Assembly: GCA_947489425.1 (NCBI GenBank)
Contig: CANLDL010000001.1
Location: forward strand, 372,001-436,000
Direction of reading: 5' to 3'
Origin: an uncultured Pseudomonadales bacterium
GTDB taxonomy: Bacteria; Pseudomonadota; Gammaproteobacteria; Pseudomonadales; Cellvibrionaceae
Length of the DNA stretch: 64,000 nucleotides
Part shown: positions 55,901 through 63,144 of the stretch, piece after piece
Layout: the number at the start of each line of letters is the position of its first letter
Position numbering within the stretch: position 1 is the stretch's first letter
Program-made: the position numbers and the translations under genes
Notes under the pieces: model-generated
Told to the model about the DNA's origin: nothing
The model's database searches: none
The model's input: the letters and a program-made list of their open reading frames with translations, nothing else

Positions 55901-56195
55901 CTTTGAATACAACGGTAACACCGGATAAGCCCGTCTTAGAGATAGAGCGTACTTCCTCTACATCGGGCAACGCATACATGACGGCTTCAATGGGGAAAGT
56001 GATTAGCTGTTCCACTTCTTCGGCCGCTAAGCCTGGGGCTTCGGTATTAACGGATACCTGTACATTGGTGACATCTGGAAACGCATCCAGATTCAATTTG
56101 GGAATAATAAAAACGGCACTGACCGTTAGCGTGATAAGCGCTATCACTACCAGCAATCGGTTGGTGACCGCCCAATCAATCATTCGGTTAAACAT
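52998..56195 (-). CDS. czcA: heavy-metal RND efflux pump, CzcA/CusA family
   Basis: Proton-driven inner-membrane pump of 1065 residues that exports metal ions through the adaptor and outer-membrane channel encoded with it. Twelve helices with two large periplasmic loops fit the sequence. The helix-4 motif reads AIGMLVDGSVVMVENMFKHL, with the Asp and Glu of the proton relay. It is between the classic CzcA (DFG..DGA..VEN) and CusA (DAAIVMIEN) patterns, so the metal (Zn/Co/Cd or Cu/Ag) is not certain. The symbol is a family label. It is 15 bp after the adaptor gene. Confidence 0.93.
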   Translation of the reverse strand: MFNRMIDWAVTNRLLVVIALITLTVSAVFIIPKLNLDAFPDVTNVQVSVNTEAPGLAAEEVEQLITFPIEAVMYALPDVEEVRSISKTGLSGVTVVFKEGTDIYFARQLVFERLQGAKELIPEGVGTPAIGPNTSGLGQVYQYLLVAEPGAGFDAMALRSLNDWVVKLLLIPAEGVTDVLSFGGDVRQYQVNLNPSRLIAYGLSQDDVIAALEGNNTNVGGWYMDRGQEQLVIRGTGWLDHGKKGLEEIGQVPLKTIDGTTVTVSDVAEVALGSEIRQGAVTMTRKTSDGTAENLGEVVSGIVLKRMGANTKATIDAVDSRVERINQALPEGVRFEAFYNQADLITQAVQTVVNALLLAFVFIVVILALFLMNLRATFLVLISIPISIGIALMVMSWFGLSANLMSLGGIAVAIGMLVDGSVVMVENMFKHLTHPDAEHDAQRAARVGSDDKDPVDAAHDNHGIALRLQEAGKEVARPIFFATAIILVVFMPLFSFEGVEAKLFQPMAVSIMLAMLSAVFVALIIVPALATYLFRRGIRQRESFVLKPLDLLYRKGLSWAMGHSIVVVGIAALMVVSAALVLPRLGTEFVPELEEGTINLRVTLAPSSSLNTALDVAPKLEAMLMEFPEVTYALSRIGRAEIGGDPEPVNNIEIYIGLKPVPEWTSASNRYELQSLMELKLEQYPGLLFNFSQPIATRVDELLSGVKAQLAIKLFGPDLAVLAERGQAIEAVVKEIEGARDVAMEQIVGESQLVVKPNRRILSRYGLAVSDVMELVSEGLGGVSAGQVINGNERYDIYVRFAERFRQDRASIADLRLQAPSGAWVRLGDVAEVTIESGPPQVRRDDVQRRVVIQANVQGRDMGSVVVDIRQAIADKVDLPTGYSVDIGGQFENQQRAQKRLSLVVPVSLGLIALLLYFAFGSVGQAMLILVNVPLAVIGGVFSLWISGQYLSVPSSVGFITLFGVAVLNGVVMVESINQRITDGLAVADAVFDGATSRLRPVLMTAITSALGLIPMLLSQGVGAEIQKPLASVIVGGLITATFLTLFVLPVLFAWFSKGKLEDIT

Positions 56196-56210
56196 GGGGT
56201 CTCCTACGAC

Positions 56211-57722
56211 TTAATGGTTATGCGGGTCAAAACCGCCCTTGGCTATTTGCGAAGCCACAAAGAAGGCCCCTTTGGTGACGATACGAGTATTAGGCGCAAT
56301 ACCACTGATTTCACGCAGCTGGCCAAGCGAGCGATTGAGCTCCACTTCTACTGGCTGGAATTCTCCTGGATGATCTTCGACGAATACCGTCCAGTCGCCG
56401 TCCGCACTGCGCATTAATGCTGTTTCGGGTACAGCCAATACTGGCTTCTCCGTGCGAAAGCGAAAAAATACCTCAGCAAATTGGCCAGGGTGCAGTCGGT
56501 GTTCGAGGTTATCCACTAACAAACGCACAGTACGAGTACGGGTGACAGGGTCAATGGTGTGTGCTTCTTGAGTCACAGTCGCTTTCACACGCACATCACC
56601 CGCTACCACTTCGGCTAGCGTACCTGCCCCCAGTGTCAGCGAGACATTAGAGGATAAGTGGGCTTCTACCCAGAGTTGTTTTTCGTCGGCTAATACAATC
56701 AGAGGCGCACCTGCCTCGATACGCTGGCCTTGCTCAAAATCGTCGGCCAGTACCGCGCCATCGATTTCGGCACGTAATGTATATTCCCCCAGCGACAAGG
56801 TTTTCTGCGACGTCAGTAATCGAAGATCCGATGAACTTAGACCATAAGCCTGAAGTGTTGCTTGTGCTGCTTCAAAATCCGTTTTGGCGTTGATATAGCG
56901 TTTATCACCGACCGTTTTACGCCCAAGCTGTCGTACTCGATTCCACTCAGGCCAAGCCGTACGGTAGATCGCTTGCGCCTGTGCCACATTTTCACTAAAC
57001 AGTGTGACGAGGGGTTGATCTTGTTTAACATGATCACCTAACGCGACATGACGCTTTAACACAACGGATGCTACACGAGGGGATACCCGATAACTGGTGT
57101 AGCCGTTGGAGAGAATTTCTCCTGGCGCATAGAGTTGATAATCGACGGGGTTTGCATTCAACGCTTCGACTTGGATACCCGCCAGCGTTAACTGCTCAGC
57201 ATTGAGCGATGCGGATGCTGCTTCTTCGTGACCATCATGCCCATGTTCGTCACTAGACCCGTGGTCATCATGGCTACCTTTCGTAAGCGATTTATGAGCA
57301 CCGTGTTCGTGTTTCTCTTCTGGCTTATGCTCATCATGCCCGTGTTTAGCATCAGATTTATGGTCATCGTGCCCATGTTCAGAGCCAGATTTGTGATTAT
57401 CATGGTCGTGTTTTTCATCTGACTCATGTTCATCGTGGTCGTGCTTCTCTTCTGACTTATGGTCATCATGGCCGTGTTCTGTATCAGATTTATGGTCATC
57501 GTGCCCATGTTCAGAACCGGATTTGTGATTATCATGGTCGTGTTTCTCATCTGACTCATGCTCATCGTGGTCGTGCTTACCTTCTGACTTATGATCATCG
57601 TGCCTATGTTCAGAGTCGGATTTATGATTATCATGGTCGTGTTTAGCGCTAGGTTCTTGAGCGTAAGCTATGGAGGTAGTTGTTAGGCCAGCAATGAGCA
57701 TAGCGATTAGTATTTTGTTCAT
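56211..57722 (-). CDS. czcB: RND periplasmic adaptor with a long His-rich N-terminal repeat region
   Basis: Membrane-fusion protein of 503 residues. A signal peptide (IAMLIAGLTTTSIAYA) is followed by about 145 residues of His/Asp/Lys repeats (HDHDNHKSGSEHGHDDHKS and variants), and then the standard adaptor: a barrel-sandwich hybrid (YRVSPRVASVVLKRHVALGDHVKQ), helical hairpin, beta barrel and C-terminal domain. The His region could hold many metal ions in the periplasm, buffering or passing them to the pump. Most CzcB proteins have a much shorter His stretch. It is coupled with czcA and czcC. Confidence 0.93.
   Translation of the reverse strand: MNKILIAMLIAGLTTTSIAYAQEPSAKHDHDNHKSDSEHRHDDHKSEGKHDHDEHESDEKHDHDNHKSGSEHGHDDHKSDTEHGHDDHKSEEKHDHDEHESDEKHDHDNHKSGSEHGHDDHKSDAKHGHDEHKPEEKHEHGAHKSLTKGSHDDHGSSDEHGHDGHEEAASASLNAEQLTLAGIQVEALNANPVDYQLYAPGEILSNGYTSYRVSPRVASVVLKRHVALGDHVKQDQPLVTLFSENVAQAQAIYRTAWPEWNRVRQLGRKTVGDKRYINAKTDFEAAQATLQAYGLSSSDLRLLTSQKTLSLGEYTLRAEIDGAVLADDFEQGQRIEAGAPLIVLADEKQLWVEAHLSSNVSLTLGAGTLAEVVAGDVRVKATVTQEAHTIDPVTRTRTVRLLVDNLEHRLHPGQFAEVFFRFRTEKPVLAVPETALMRSADGDWTVFVEDHPGEFQPVEVELNRSLGQLREISGIAPNTRIVTKGAFFVASQIAKGGFDPHNH
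57290..57650. repeat. tandem coding repeats in the adaptor gene
   Basis: Within the adaptor gene a block starting TGGTCATCG recurs at 57361 and 57493 (132 bp apart), and as TGATCATCG at 57592 (99 bp on). Both distances are multiples of 33 bp, so the basic unit encodes 11 residues of the type HDHDNHKSGSE. In-phase gain or loss of units by slippage would change the number of metal sites without breaking the frame. Confidence 0.85.
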
Positions 57723-57738
57723 CTTTATGATCCTGTTA

Positions 57739-58983
57739 TTAATTTGTGGGCGAAATTGCGGGTATTGTCCCGGTGTTCAGGCGACCCGATTGCTGTAATA
57801 CTTCGGTGAGAGCCCGCTGTGTCTGTTTCTCTAATTGAATGCCTGCCAAAAGGCTTTCAGCACGTTGGTTCAATGCAAGCAGGTAATTGGAGGTGGATAA
57901 ATCACCACTACGCCATTGACGCTCTAACAATTGTGCACTGTTCTCTACCCGATCCTGGGCCACAGTTTGCCAACGACGGTATTGTTGTGCATAACGCTGC
58001 CAAGTACTGTGCGCAGCTTGCCAGTCAAAACGCTGTTTACGCAAAAGGGCTTGGAAGCGAGCTTCCGCCTCCAGTGTCTTACTCTCAGCAGCGCGGATTT
58101 CAGCATTGAAATTGTTTCGTACAGTCAGTGGGATAGAAAACGTTAAGCCCACTACGTTTTCTCCATCATCACGACCCGCATTAACGCCAACAGTGGGCTC
58201 TGCCTTGGTGGCACGCTTTATCACCTTGGCTTCTTCTTTAAAGGATTGCCAGCGGTCGTAGGCGCTGACCACAGTGGGATGTTTAAGCAGTTCTTTATCC
58301 GTAACTGAATCAAGTTGAGGCGGCCAAAATTCATTGGGAATACCGCCTCGCTCTGGTGACCATTCAGGTAATAGTTCGCGTACTTGGGTTTGAGCCCTTT
58401 GCAGAGCGACCTCTACCTCTGCGACCTGAAGTAGCTGTTGTGAAAGGGACAGAAAGGTCAATTCAGCATCGATGCTACCGAGGTCACCGGCCTGTTTACG
58501 TTTTTCTACCAGTTCGAGCAAGGTGTTAAATTGCTGTTGTTGTGTCTGAGCAATCATGGCGGCACGATTGGCGAAATGCCATTCAACCAGAGCATCTAAC
58601 GCATCTGCAGTTTTGTTCAACACTTGTTTTCGATACTGCGCTTCAGCTGCGCTTCTCAAGAATTTTGCTTGCTGTCGTTTAGCGCCTCGTTTATCCCACC
58701 AATCGATGGTTTGTTGAACTCCTACTAAAAAGTTATTCTCATCACCATCTCGCTCTAATTCAGTTGATAGCTCAGGGTTGTAGATTGGTTGTTCAGCCGC
58801 ATCAGCGTTGGCGTTGGCACCTAGCCATTGCTCACGAGCAGCAACAATATCGGGGTGCTGTTCTATTTGGGTTGCTAGCCAAGCGTTCCAGTTGGAGGAT
58901 TCAGCGTGTCCAAACAATGGCACAACAAGCAAGCAGGTGGCGAACAGAGCCAAGGCGCTACTGGGCCAGTTAAGTCGTCTCAT
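57739..58983 (-). CDS. czcC: TolC-family outer-membrane efflux protein, CzcC type
   Basis: Outer-membrane channel of the tripartite exporter, 414 residues. A signal peptide (LALFATCLLVVPLFGHA) is followed by two long helical repeats with QHPDIVAAREQWLGANANADAAEQP opening the first and HPTVVSAYDRWQSFKEEAKV the second, the usual duplicated TolC plan. It is the first of the three pump genes, 16 bp before the adaptor gene. Confidence 0.92.
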   Translation of the reverse strand: MRRLNWPSSALALFATCLLVVPLFGHAESSNWNAWLATQIEQHPDIVAAREQWLGANANADAAEQPIYNPELSTELERDGDENNFLVGVQQTIDWWDKRGAKRQQAKFLRSAAEAQYRKQVLNKTADALDALVEWHFANRAAMIAQTQQQQFNTLLELVEKRKQAGDLGSIDAELTFLSLSQQLLQVAEVEVALQRAQTQVRELLPEWSPERGGIPNEFWPPQLDSVTDKELLKHPTVVSAYDRWQSFKEEAKVIKRATKAEPTVGVNAGRDDGENVVGLTFSIPLTVRNNFNAEIRAAESKTLEAEARFQALLRKQRFDWQAAHSTWQRYAQQYRRWQTVAQDRVENSAQLLERQWRSGDLSTSNYLLALNQRAESLLAGIQLEKQTQRALTEVLQQSGRLNTGTIPAISPTN

Positions 58984-59000
58984 AATAATAATCCTTACAT

Positions 59001-59432
59001 TCAGCGTGCGACGGTTTGGTCGTGCACAGGTTTTTGACGTGGTTGGGGTTTATTCGGATGAAAGGCGACTTTTATCCGAGCGTCTACAGGTAAAGCGGGA
59101 AGCTTCGCGGAAAAGCGCACGCCACCTTTGCGTGATGCGCGCTTAGTGAGAAGGCGCGGAGAGTAAGCAGTTGTTGTTTCCGCGATTAATTGCTTATTAT
59201 CGGCAGACCAAGCGGCGATATCCACATGCCCCCGACGAAGTCCATGACGCGAGTGAGCATTCATCCTCCCGGATACAGTCACTTCCGTATCGGTGTGGTT
59301 CACAGTCACTCGACGGAACTGCCAACGTTGGTTTTCGGTGTTGATAAGTTCAACATTGGAAAACAGGTTTCCGGCCTGAACAGAATGAATAAATACAAGG
59401 CCCAATGTGAGCCCAATAGCAATCGGTTTCAT
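59001..59432 (-). CDS. exported small protein of the metal-efflux operon
   Basis: 143 residues with a signal peptide (IAIGLTLGLVFIHSVQA). The mature part is basic and His-rich, with strands such as WQFRRVTVNHTDTEVTVSGRMNAHSRHGLRRGHVDIAAWS and a C-terminal KVAFHPNKPQPRQKPVH. It resembles proteins seen next to CzcC-type genes, but I know no function. It is 17 bp before czcC, so it is co-transcribed. A periplasmic metal-binding or assembly role is possible. Confidence 0.75.
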   Translation of the reverse strand: MKPIAIGLTLGLVFIHSVQAGNLFSNVELINTENQRWQFRRVTVNHTDTEVTVSGRMNAHSRHGLRRGHVDIAAWSADNKQLIAETTTAYSPRLLTKRASRKGGVRFSAKLPALPVDARIKVAFHPNKPQPRQKPVHDQTVAR

Positions 59433-59514
59433 GATATTTCACCCTAAAAAATAAATACGATTTAACTGCTGTAACACATGGTTACAGAGCATATGAAGTA
59501 TTTTGGAAGTACGA

Positions 59515-59868
59515 TCAGGCGATCGGAGGGCGAAACAGTGAGGGTGGGATACCAGAAATAAGTTTGACTCGATAGTCAGTTTGTTTGTTTACCAAAGGCA
59601 AAACAACAAAAGAGGAAATCGCTTGGGTAAGCACCGCTGAACTATGACTGTGGCAAGAGTGCTGACAATCAAATAGAGATTCACTAGGTTTTTCAGAGTT
59701 ATTCGTCGCAGATTGATGATCGTTTTGGGCATCAACAGGCTGATGTAAATGGTCAGATATAGAGCTGCCTGCCCCAAATTGATCGACACTATGGAGATCA
59801 GCCACGGCAATTGCCGACTGTAAAACAACCAGTATAGCTAACAGGCTTATCAAATAATGTCGAATCAT
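59515..59868 (-). CDS. CzcI-like / DUF2946-like exported protein
   Basis: 117 residues. An N-terminal signal-type helix (YLISLLAILVVLQSAIAVA) is followed by a polar region and FDCQHSCHSHSSAVL, a Cys/His cluster suited to metal binding. A second hydrophobic stretch and a Pro-rich end (GIPPSLFRPP) follow. Size, cluster and position before a CBA efflux operon fit CzcI-type proteins, which are thought to regulate or sense. First gene of the operon. Confidence 0.7.
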   Translation of the reverse strand: MIRHYLISLLAILVVLQSAIAVADLHSVDQFGAGSSISDHLHQPVDAQNDHQSATNNSEKPSESLFDCQHSCHSHSSAVLTQAISSFVVLPLVNKQTDYRVKLISGIPPSLFRPPIA

Positions 59869-60029
59869 TATAATCTAATAGGTTTTTTTGTTTTTGTTAA
59901 GTTCAAACGATCTAGTTTCTTTAGAATACCACATTTTTTCGTATAGTATAGCTAACCCTTTAAAATTTATAGCAAACTCATTTACCGAAACTCCGAAACA
60001 ATCGCACTAGTTATGTGCCACCTACTTGG

Positions 60030-60446
60030 TTAATGGTCTTTATTGCATAAATCATGATTAGCCAGAGAAGATAAAACATAACAATTCTCAGAGACACCAT
60101 CGCCACTACACCCTGTCGATATACGTGCTAACTCCTGTTCCAATGAACGCAATTGTTTAATCTTTGATCGAACAGTACGAAGTTGTGTTTCAGCGAGTGC
60201 CGTAGCGGCATAACAAGATCGATCAGGATGTTCTTGCAACTCAATCAACGATGAGATTGACTCAACTGAGAAACCGAGCTCTCTTGCGTGCTTAATAAAG
60301 CCTAAGCGCTCTAGGCCTTCTGCGGTGTAACGGCGTTGATTTCCTTCTGTACGTTCAGCAGGCTTTAATAAGCCAATACTCTCATAATAACGAATCGTAG
60401 GAATCTTAACCTTGGTTTGTTTTGCAAGCTCTCCAATAGAAAACAT
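60030..60446 (-). CDS. MerR-family heavy-metal regulator
   Basis: 138 residues: winged helix MFSIGELAKQTKVKIPTIRYYESIGLLKPAERTEGNQRRY, a long dimer helix, and a metal loop. Cys residues fit a divalent-metal sensor: DRSCYAATALAE at the start of the dimer helix, then CSGDGVSENCYV and a final DLCNKDH. Cys in the first position and a C-terminal Cys pair recall CadR/PbrR/ZntR-type sensors (Cd/Pb/Zn). It is divergent from the CDF gene, whose promoter carries a fitting operator. Confidence 0.9.
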   Translation of the reverse strand: MFSIGELAKQTKVKIPTIRYYESIGLLKPAERTEGNQRRYTAEGLERLGFIKHARELGFSVESISSLIELQEHPDRSCYAATALAETQLRTVRSKIKQLRSLEQELARISTGCSGDGVSENCYVLSSLANHDLCNKDH

Positions 60447-60457
60447 AAAAAAATACC

Positions 60458-60488
60458 TTGAACCTCTAGTCGCTAGAGATATTATACT
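60458..60488 (+). promoter_or_regulatory. MerR-type promoter with 19-bp spacer and operator
   Basis: TTGAAC (60458-60463) and TATACT (60483-60488) are separated by 19 bp, the over-long spacer that MerR activators correct by twisting DNA. Centred in the spacer is the perfect inverted repeat CTCTAG-TCG-CTAGAG (60464-60478). It drives the CDF gene. Confidence 0.85.
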
Positions 60489-60523
60489 GCCATCAAATTG
60501 ATTACAACTTGATGGAGCTTTCG

Positions 60524-61147
60524 ATGGCTAAATGTTGCGAAAATAATACAAAGTTTGATGGCATTTCAGAGGATTACAAGCGGCGTTTGTGGTTTGTTAT
60601 CGCATTGAATGCAATCATGTTTATCGTTGAGATAACAGCGGGACAGCTGGCAAAATCACAAGCGCTCCAAGCGGATGCGCTTGATTTTCTGGGGGATGCA
60701 TTGACTTACGGTATCTCACTTGCAGTGATCGGGGCGTCGATCCAGGTGCGCACGAATGCGGCTCTTTTTAAAGGCGCTAGTCTTTTCTTGATGGGGTTCT
60801 GGGTATTGGGCTCCACTCTTTACCGTGTTTTCTATGCCGATATACCGGAAGCAGAGATCATGGGAGCCATTGGTTTTTTAGCCCTTATGACCAATCTCGC
60901 CAGCGTGTTGATTCTTGTACGCTACAAAGATGGAGATGCGAATGTCCGTTCCGTTTGGCTTTGTTCGCGTAATGATGCGATAGGTAATGTTGCTGTTATG
61001 ATTGCCGCATTGAGTGTTTGGAGTACGGCAAGTCGGTGGCCTGACCTCATTGTTGCAGCTATTATGTCGGGATTATTTATATCATCCGCTATTCAAATAG
61101 TACGCCAAGCACTGAAGGAACGCCGGGAAGATATTTGCGTAAAATAG
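60524..61147 (+). CDS. cation-diffusion-facilitator-type metal transporter
   Basis: About 207 residues with five or six membrane helices. The N-terminal MAKCCENNTKF offers two Cys, and the second helix has ALQADALDFLGDALTYG, where His/Asp pairs of CDF proteins are replaced by Asp pairs (DALDFLGD). A second motif lies in WLCSRNDAIGNVAVMIA. The cytoplasmic C-terminal domain of full CDF proteins is missing, so it is a short form. The ATG at 60524 follows TGGAG. It is under the MerR promoter and probably exports the same metal as the RND pump. Confidence 0.88.
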   Translation: MAKCCENNTKFDGISEDYKRRLWFVIALNAIMFIVEITAGQLAKSQALQADALDFLGDALTYGISLAVIGASIQVRTNAALFKGASLFLMGFWVLGSTLYRVFYADIPEAEIMGAIGFLALMTNLASVLILVRYKDGDANVRSVWLCSRNDAIGNVAVMIAALSVWSTASRWPDLIVAAIMSGLFISSAIQIVRQALKERREDICVK

Positions 61148-61182
61148 GTGTTTCTGGTGATACGACATTGTCTTTGGAAAAG

Positions 61183-62358
61183 CTATTTTATTTTTTTCCA
61201 ACGCTCACTTTTGCTTTTCCATTTGGGTTGAATAAACTGTGTTCTGCGTCTGCTAACATCAGAGTCTATATTAACAACACTGCCCTGCTGATATAACTCT
61301 TTTATTGCAAGTTGAAAATCAGTTGGGTATAGGCCACTTTCCTCTAAAAAGTCTGCCCAGCAGTCAATATCTATGAGTATATCTTCGGCGTCTGAAAGCT
61401 TATCTTCTAAATAATTTTTAGCTTGGTACTTATTATTTTTTTCAGATGTTAATTCTAGTGATTCATCACAACCAAACAAGTCTCCAGTTCCTCTTTGTTC
61501 TTCTTGCTTCTTTAGTCTCACTTCTTGCTGTGTTACTCGCTGAACATAGAGCATTTTTTCAGATGTTTCTTTGAACGTTTTAATCCCTGTAGGGTGAGGA
61601 GTAAAATACACTAAAAAATAAAGGACTTTTTGACTTCCAGGTCTATATATTGGTAAATAAGATGAACGAACTTTGTTGGCCTTATCCGTTTGATAGATTG
61701 ATTTAATATTTTTACAATAGGCACTAAGAAAAATATCTTGACGAATATCCGATGTTTCTTCACCTGTTAAATGAATTTTCTCACCAACTAGAGATTCTAT
61801 ATCCTCTGCGTGCTTACTCATACTGGCAGCTCGATTGGCGAAGTCATACATAAGATTGATTAAAAATTCAGATTTTTTGATTTGCAATAGTGGACGTAAA
61901 ACATCAGGGCTCACAACATCTTTCCACCCCTTGGGATCAATAAAGAAAAATGTAAAATAATCTCCGGCCCAGCTAACAATTTCATCTATTTTTTGAGTGT
62001 AATCACCTTGTATGCAAGAAGCATCAAGTTGCAGATGTGATGATTTAGAAATAAACGCATTCAGTTTTTTGAAGGCTTCCTCATCTTTTTCTATATAAAG
62101 TGCCCTAAACTTAATACTTTTATTATTCTTTTTAAGAGTATTAATAGCCTTATTAATTTCGTTGATAGAAATACCGATAGAGGTATCTTTTAGATCGGCA
62201 TCACCTTCGCACCATGGGCCAGCAAAGCAATCAACAAAATTGACTGTGGCTTCACCTGATTGTCCAATAATCATAAATAAGCGTAATATGTAATCTTTTA
62301 ATATTGTATGCTTTACAAGTGCTTGCTCTCTACCAATATAATGCTCTGGAATTGCCAA
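61183..62358 (-). CDS. tcmP: three-Cys-motif partner protein TcmP
   Basis: 391 residues of the TcmP family, named because it occurs beside a three-Cys-motif protein, as here. The N-terminal half looks like a Rossmann-type methyltransferase: VNFVDCFAGPWCEGD near residue 40 resembles motif I and FFFIDPKGWKDV near 135 resembles the DPP-type motif. The C-terminal half is polar, ending in a winged-helix-like region (FQLAIKELYQQGSVVNI). The start is TTG at 62358 with GAGAGGGA before it. It follows the DUF5131 gene by 21 bp. Enzymatic activity is inferred only from fold motifs. Confidence 0.88.
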   Translation of the reverse strand: MAIPEHYIGREQALVKHTILKDYILRLFMIIGQSGEATVNFVDCFAGPWCEGDADLKDTSIGISINEINKAINTLKKNNKSIKFRALYIEKDEEAFKKLNAFISKSSHLQLDASCIQGDYTQKIDEIVSWAGDYFTFFFIDPKGWKDVVSPDVLRPLLQIKKSEFLINLMYDFANRAASMSKHAEDIESLVGEKIHLTGEETSDIRQDIFLSAYCKNIKSIYQTDKANKVRSSYLPIYRPGSQKVLYFLVYFTPHPTGIKTFKETSEKMLYVQRVTQQEVRLKKQEEQRGTGDLFGCDESLELTSEKNNKYQAKNYLEDKLSDAEDILIDIDCWADFLEESGLYPTDFQLAIKELYQQGSVVNIDSDVSRRRTQFIQPKWKSKSERWKKIK

Positions 62359-62379
62359 TGATAATCCCTCTCGTTATTT

Positions 62380-63123
62380 TTAAACGGCAATCGCTGGTAT
62401 CATATCCCAAGTCTGCCCGGCTAATTCTCGGCCATTTGCTGATTTTTTCCTTTTAATTCCATCTTGCCCCCAACTGCCCCACTGCTTGAAAAAAAAGTCA
62501 ACCCCGTACTTCCGACATTGATCTCTTAAAGAGAGCGCCCACTCTTCTTGCATTGGGCGTGCTTTCACGCCAGACTCTCCTCCAACAATGACCCAATGAA
62601 TATCTTTAAGTGGAATTCGGCCTAATTTTTCTAATAGTGGCTCTGCTGACAAGAAGCGCGTTTTAGCATTAATTTTTTGCAGGTCTGTGATTCTAGGTAT
62701 GCCATATTTTTTATCCTCTACAGAAACACCTAACCAGGCATTATCAGGCACGACACGTTGTTTGAAATAGTCGCGCATACGCTTTGAACGTTTAGTTAGT
62801 ATTTGATACGAGTGTTGCGGCGTTTGCCAAATTGTATCAAAGACTAAATCAATAAAATCATCTGGTACATCTTCGTGGAATAAATCGCTCATGGAGTTCA
62901 CAAAATATACTGTCGGCTTTTTTCGTCGTTGAGGCTGATCTAAACGATCGTACATAAGACTTATTTGAGTAAAACCATTTTCGTATCCAGCTGCCCCCAT
63001 TGCCTGTAACCGTTTTGCCATTACCTCAGCATAGCAATACTTACACCCTGGCGACACTTTAGTGCAACCGGTTACAGGGTTCCATGTCTGCTCCGTCCAC
63101 TCAATCTTACTATTAGTTGCCAT
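62380..63123 (-). CDS. three-Cys-motif protein, DUF5131 / phage Gp37-Gp68 family
   Basis: 247 residues. The defining motif is WNPVTGCTKVSPGCKYCYAE, spacing CX6CX2C, which resembles a widened radical-SAM iron-sulfur site. Further landmarks are VYFVNSMSDLFHEDVPDDFI, YQILTKRSKRM, WLGVSVED and HWVIVGGESGVKARPM, all conserved in the Gp37/Gp68 family. It is probably an iron-sulfur enzyme, but the reaction is unknown. The ATG at 63123 follows GAGGGTA. It sits between a coiled-coil gene and tcmP, each 21 bp away, so the three form an operon. Confidence 0.9.
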   Translation of the reverse strand: MATNSKIEWTEQTWNPVTGCTKVSPGCKYCYAEVMAKRLQAMGAAGYENGFTQISLMYDRLDQPQRRKKPTVYFVNSMSDLFHEDVPDDFIDLVFDTIWQTPQHSYQILTKRSKRMRDYFKQRVVPDNAWLGVSVEDKKYGIPRITDLQKINAKTRFLSAEPLLEKLGRIPLKDIHWVIVGGESGVKARPMQEEWALSLRDQCRKYGVDFFFKQWGSWGQDGIKRKKSANGRELAGQTWDMIPAIAV

Positions 63124-63144
63124 ATCATTACCCTCTGTAAATCG

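Noticed and set aside
57188..57634. 148-residue open frame with Met/Ile/Thr-rich repeats
   Set aside because: It is an alternate reading of the His-rich repeats of the adaptor gene, which are clearly coding in the other frame.
57290..57650. Regularly spaced repeats resembling a CRISPR array
   Set aside because: The period is a multiple of 33 bp in frame, repeats and spacers are not distinct, and the whole stretch translates as His-rich protein.
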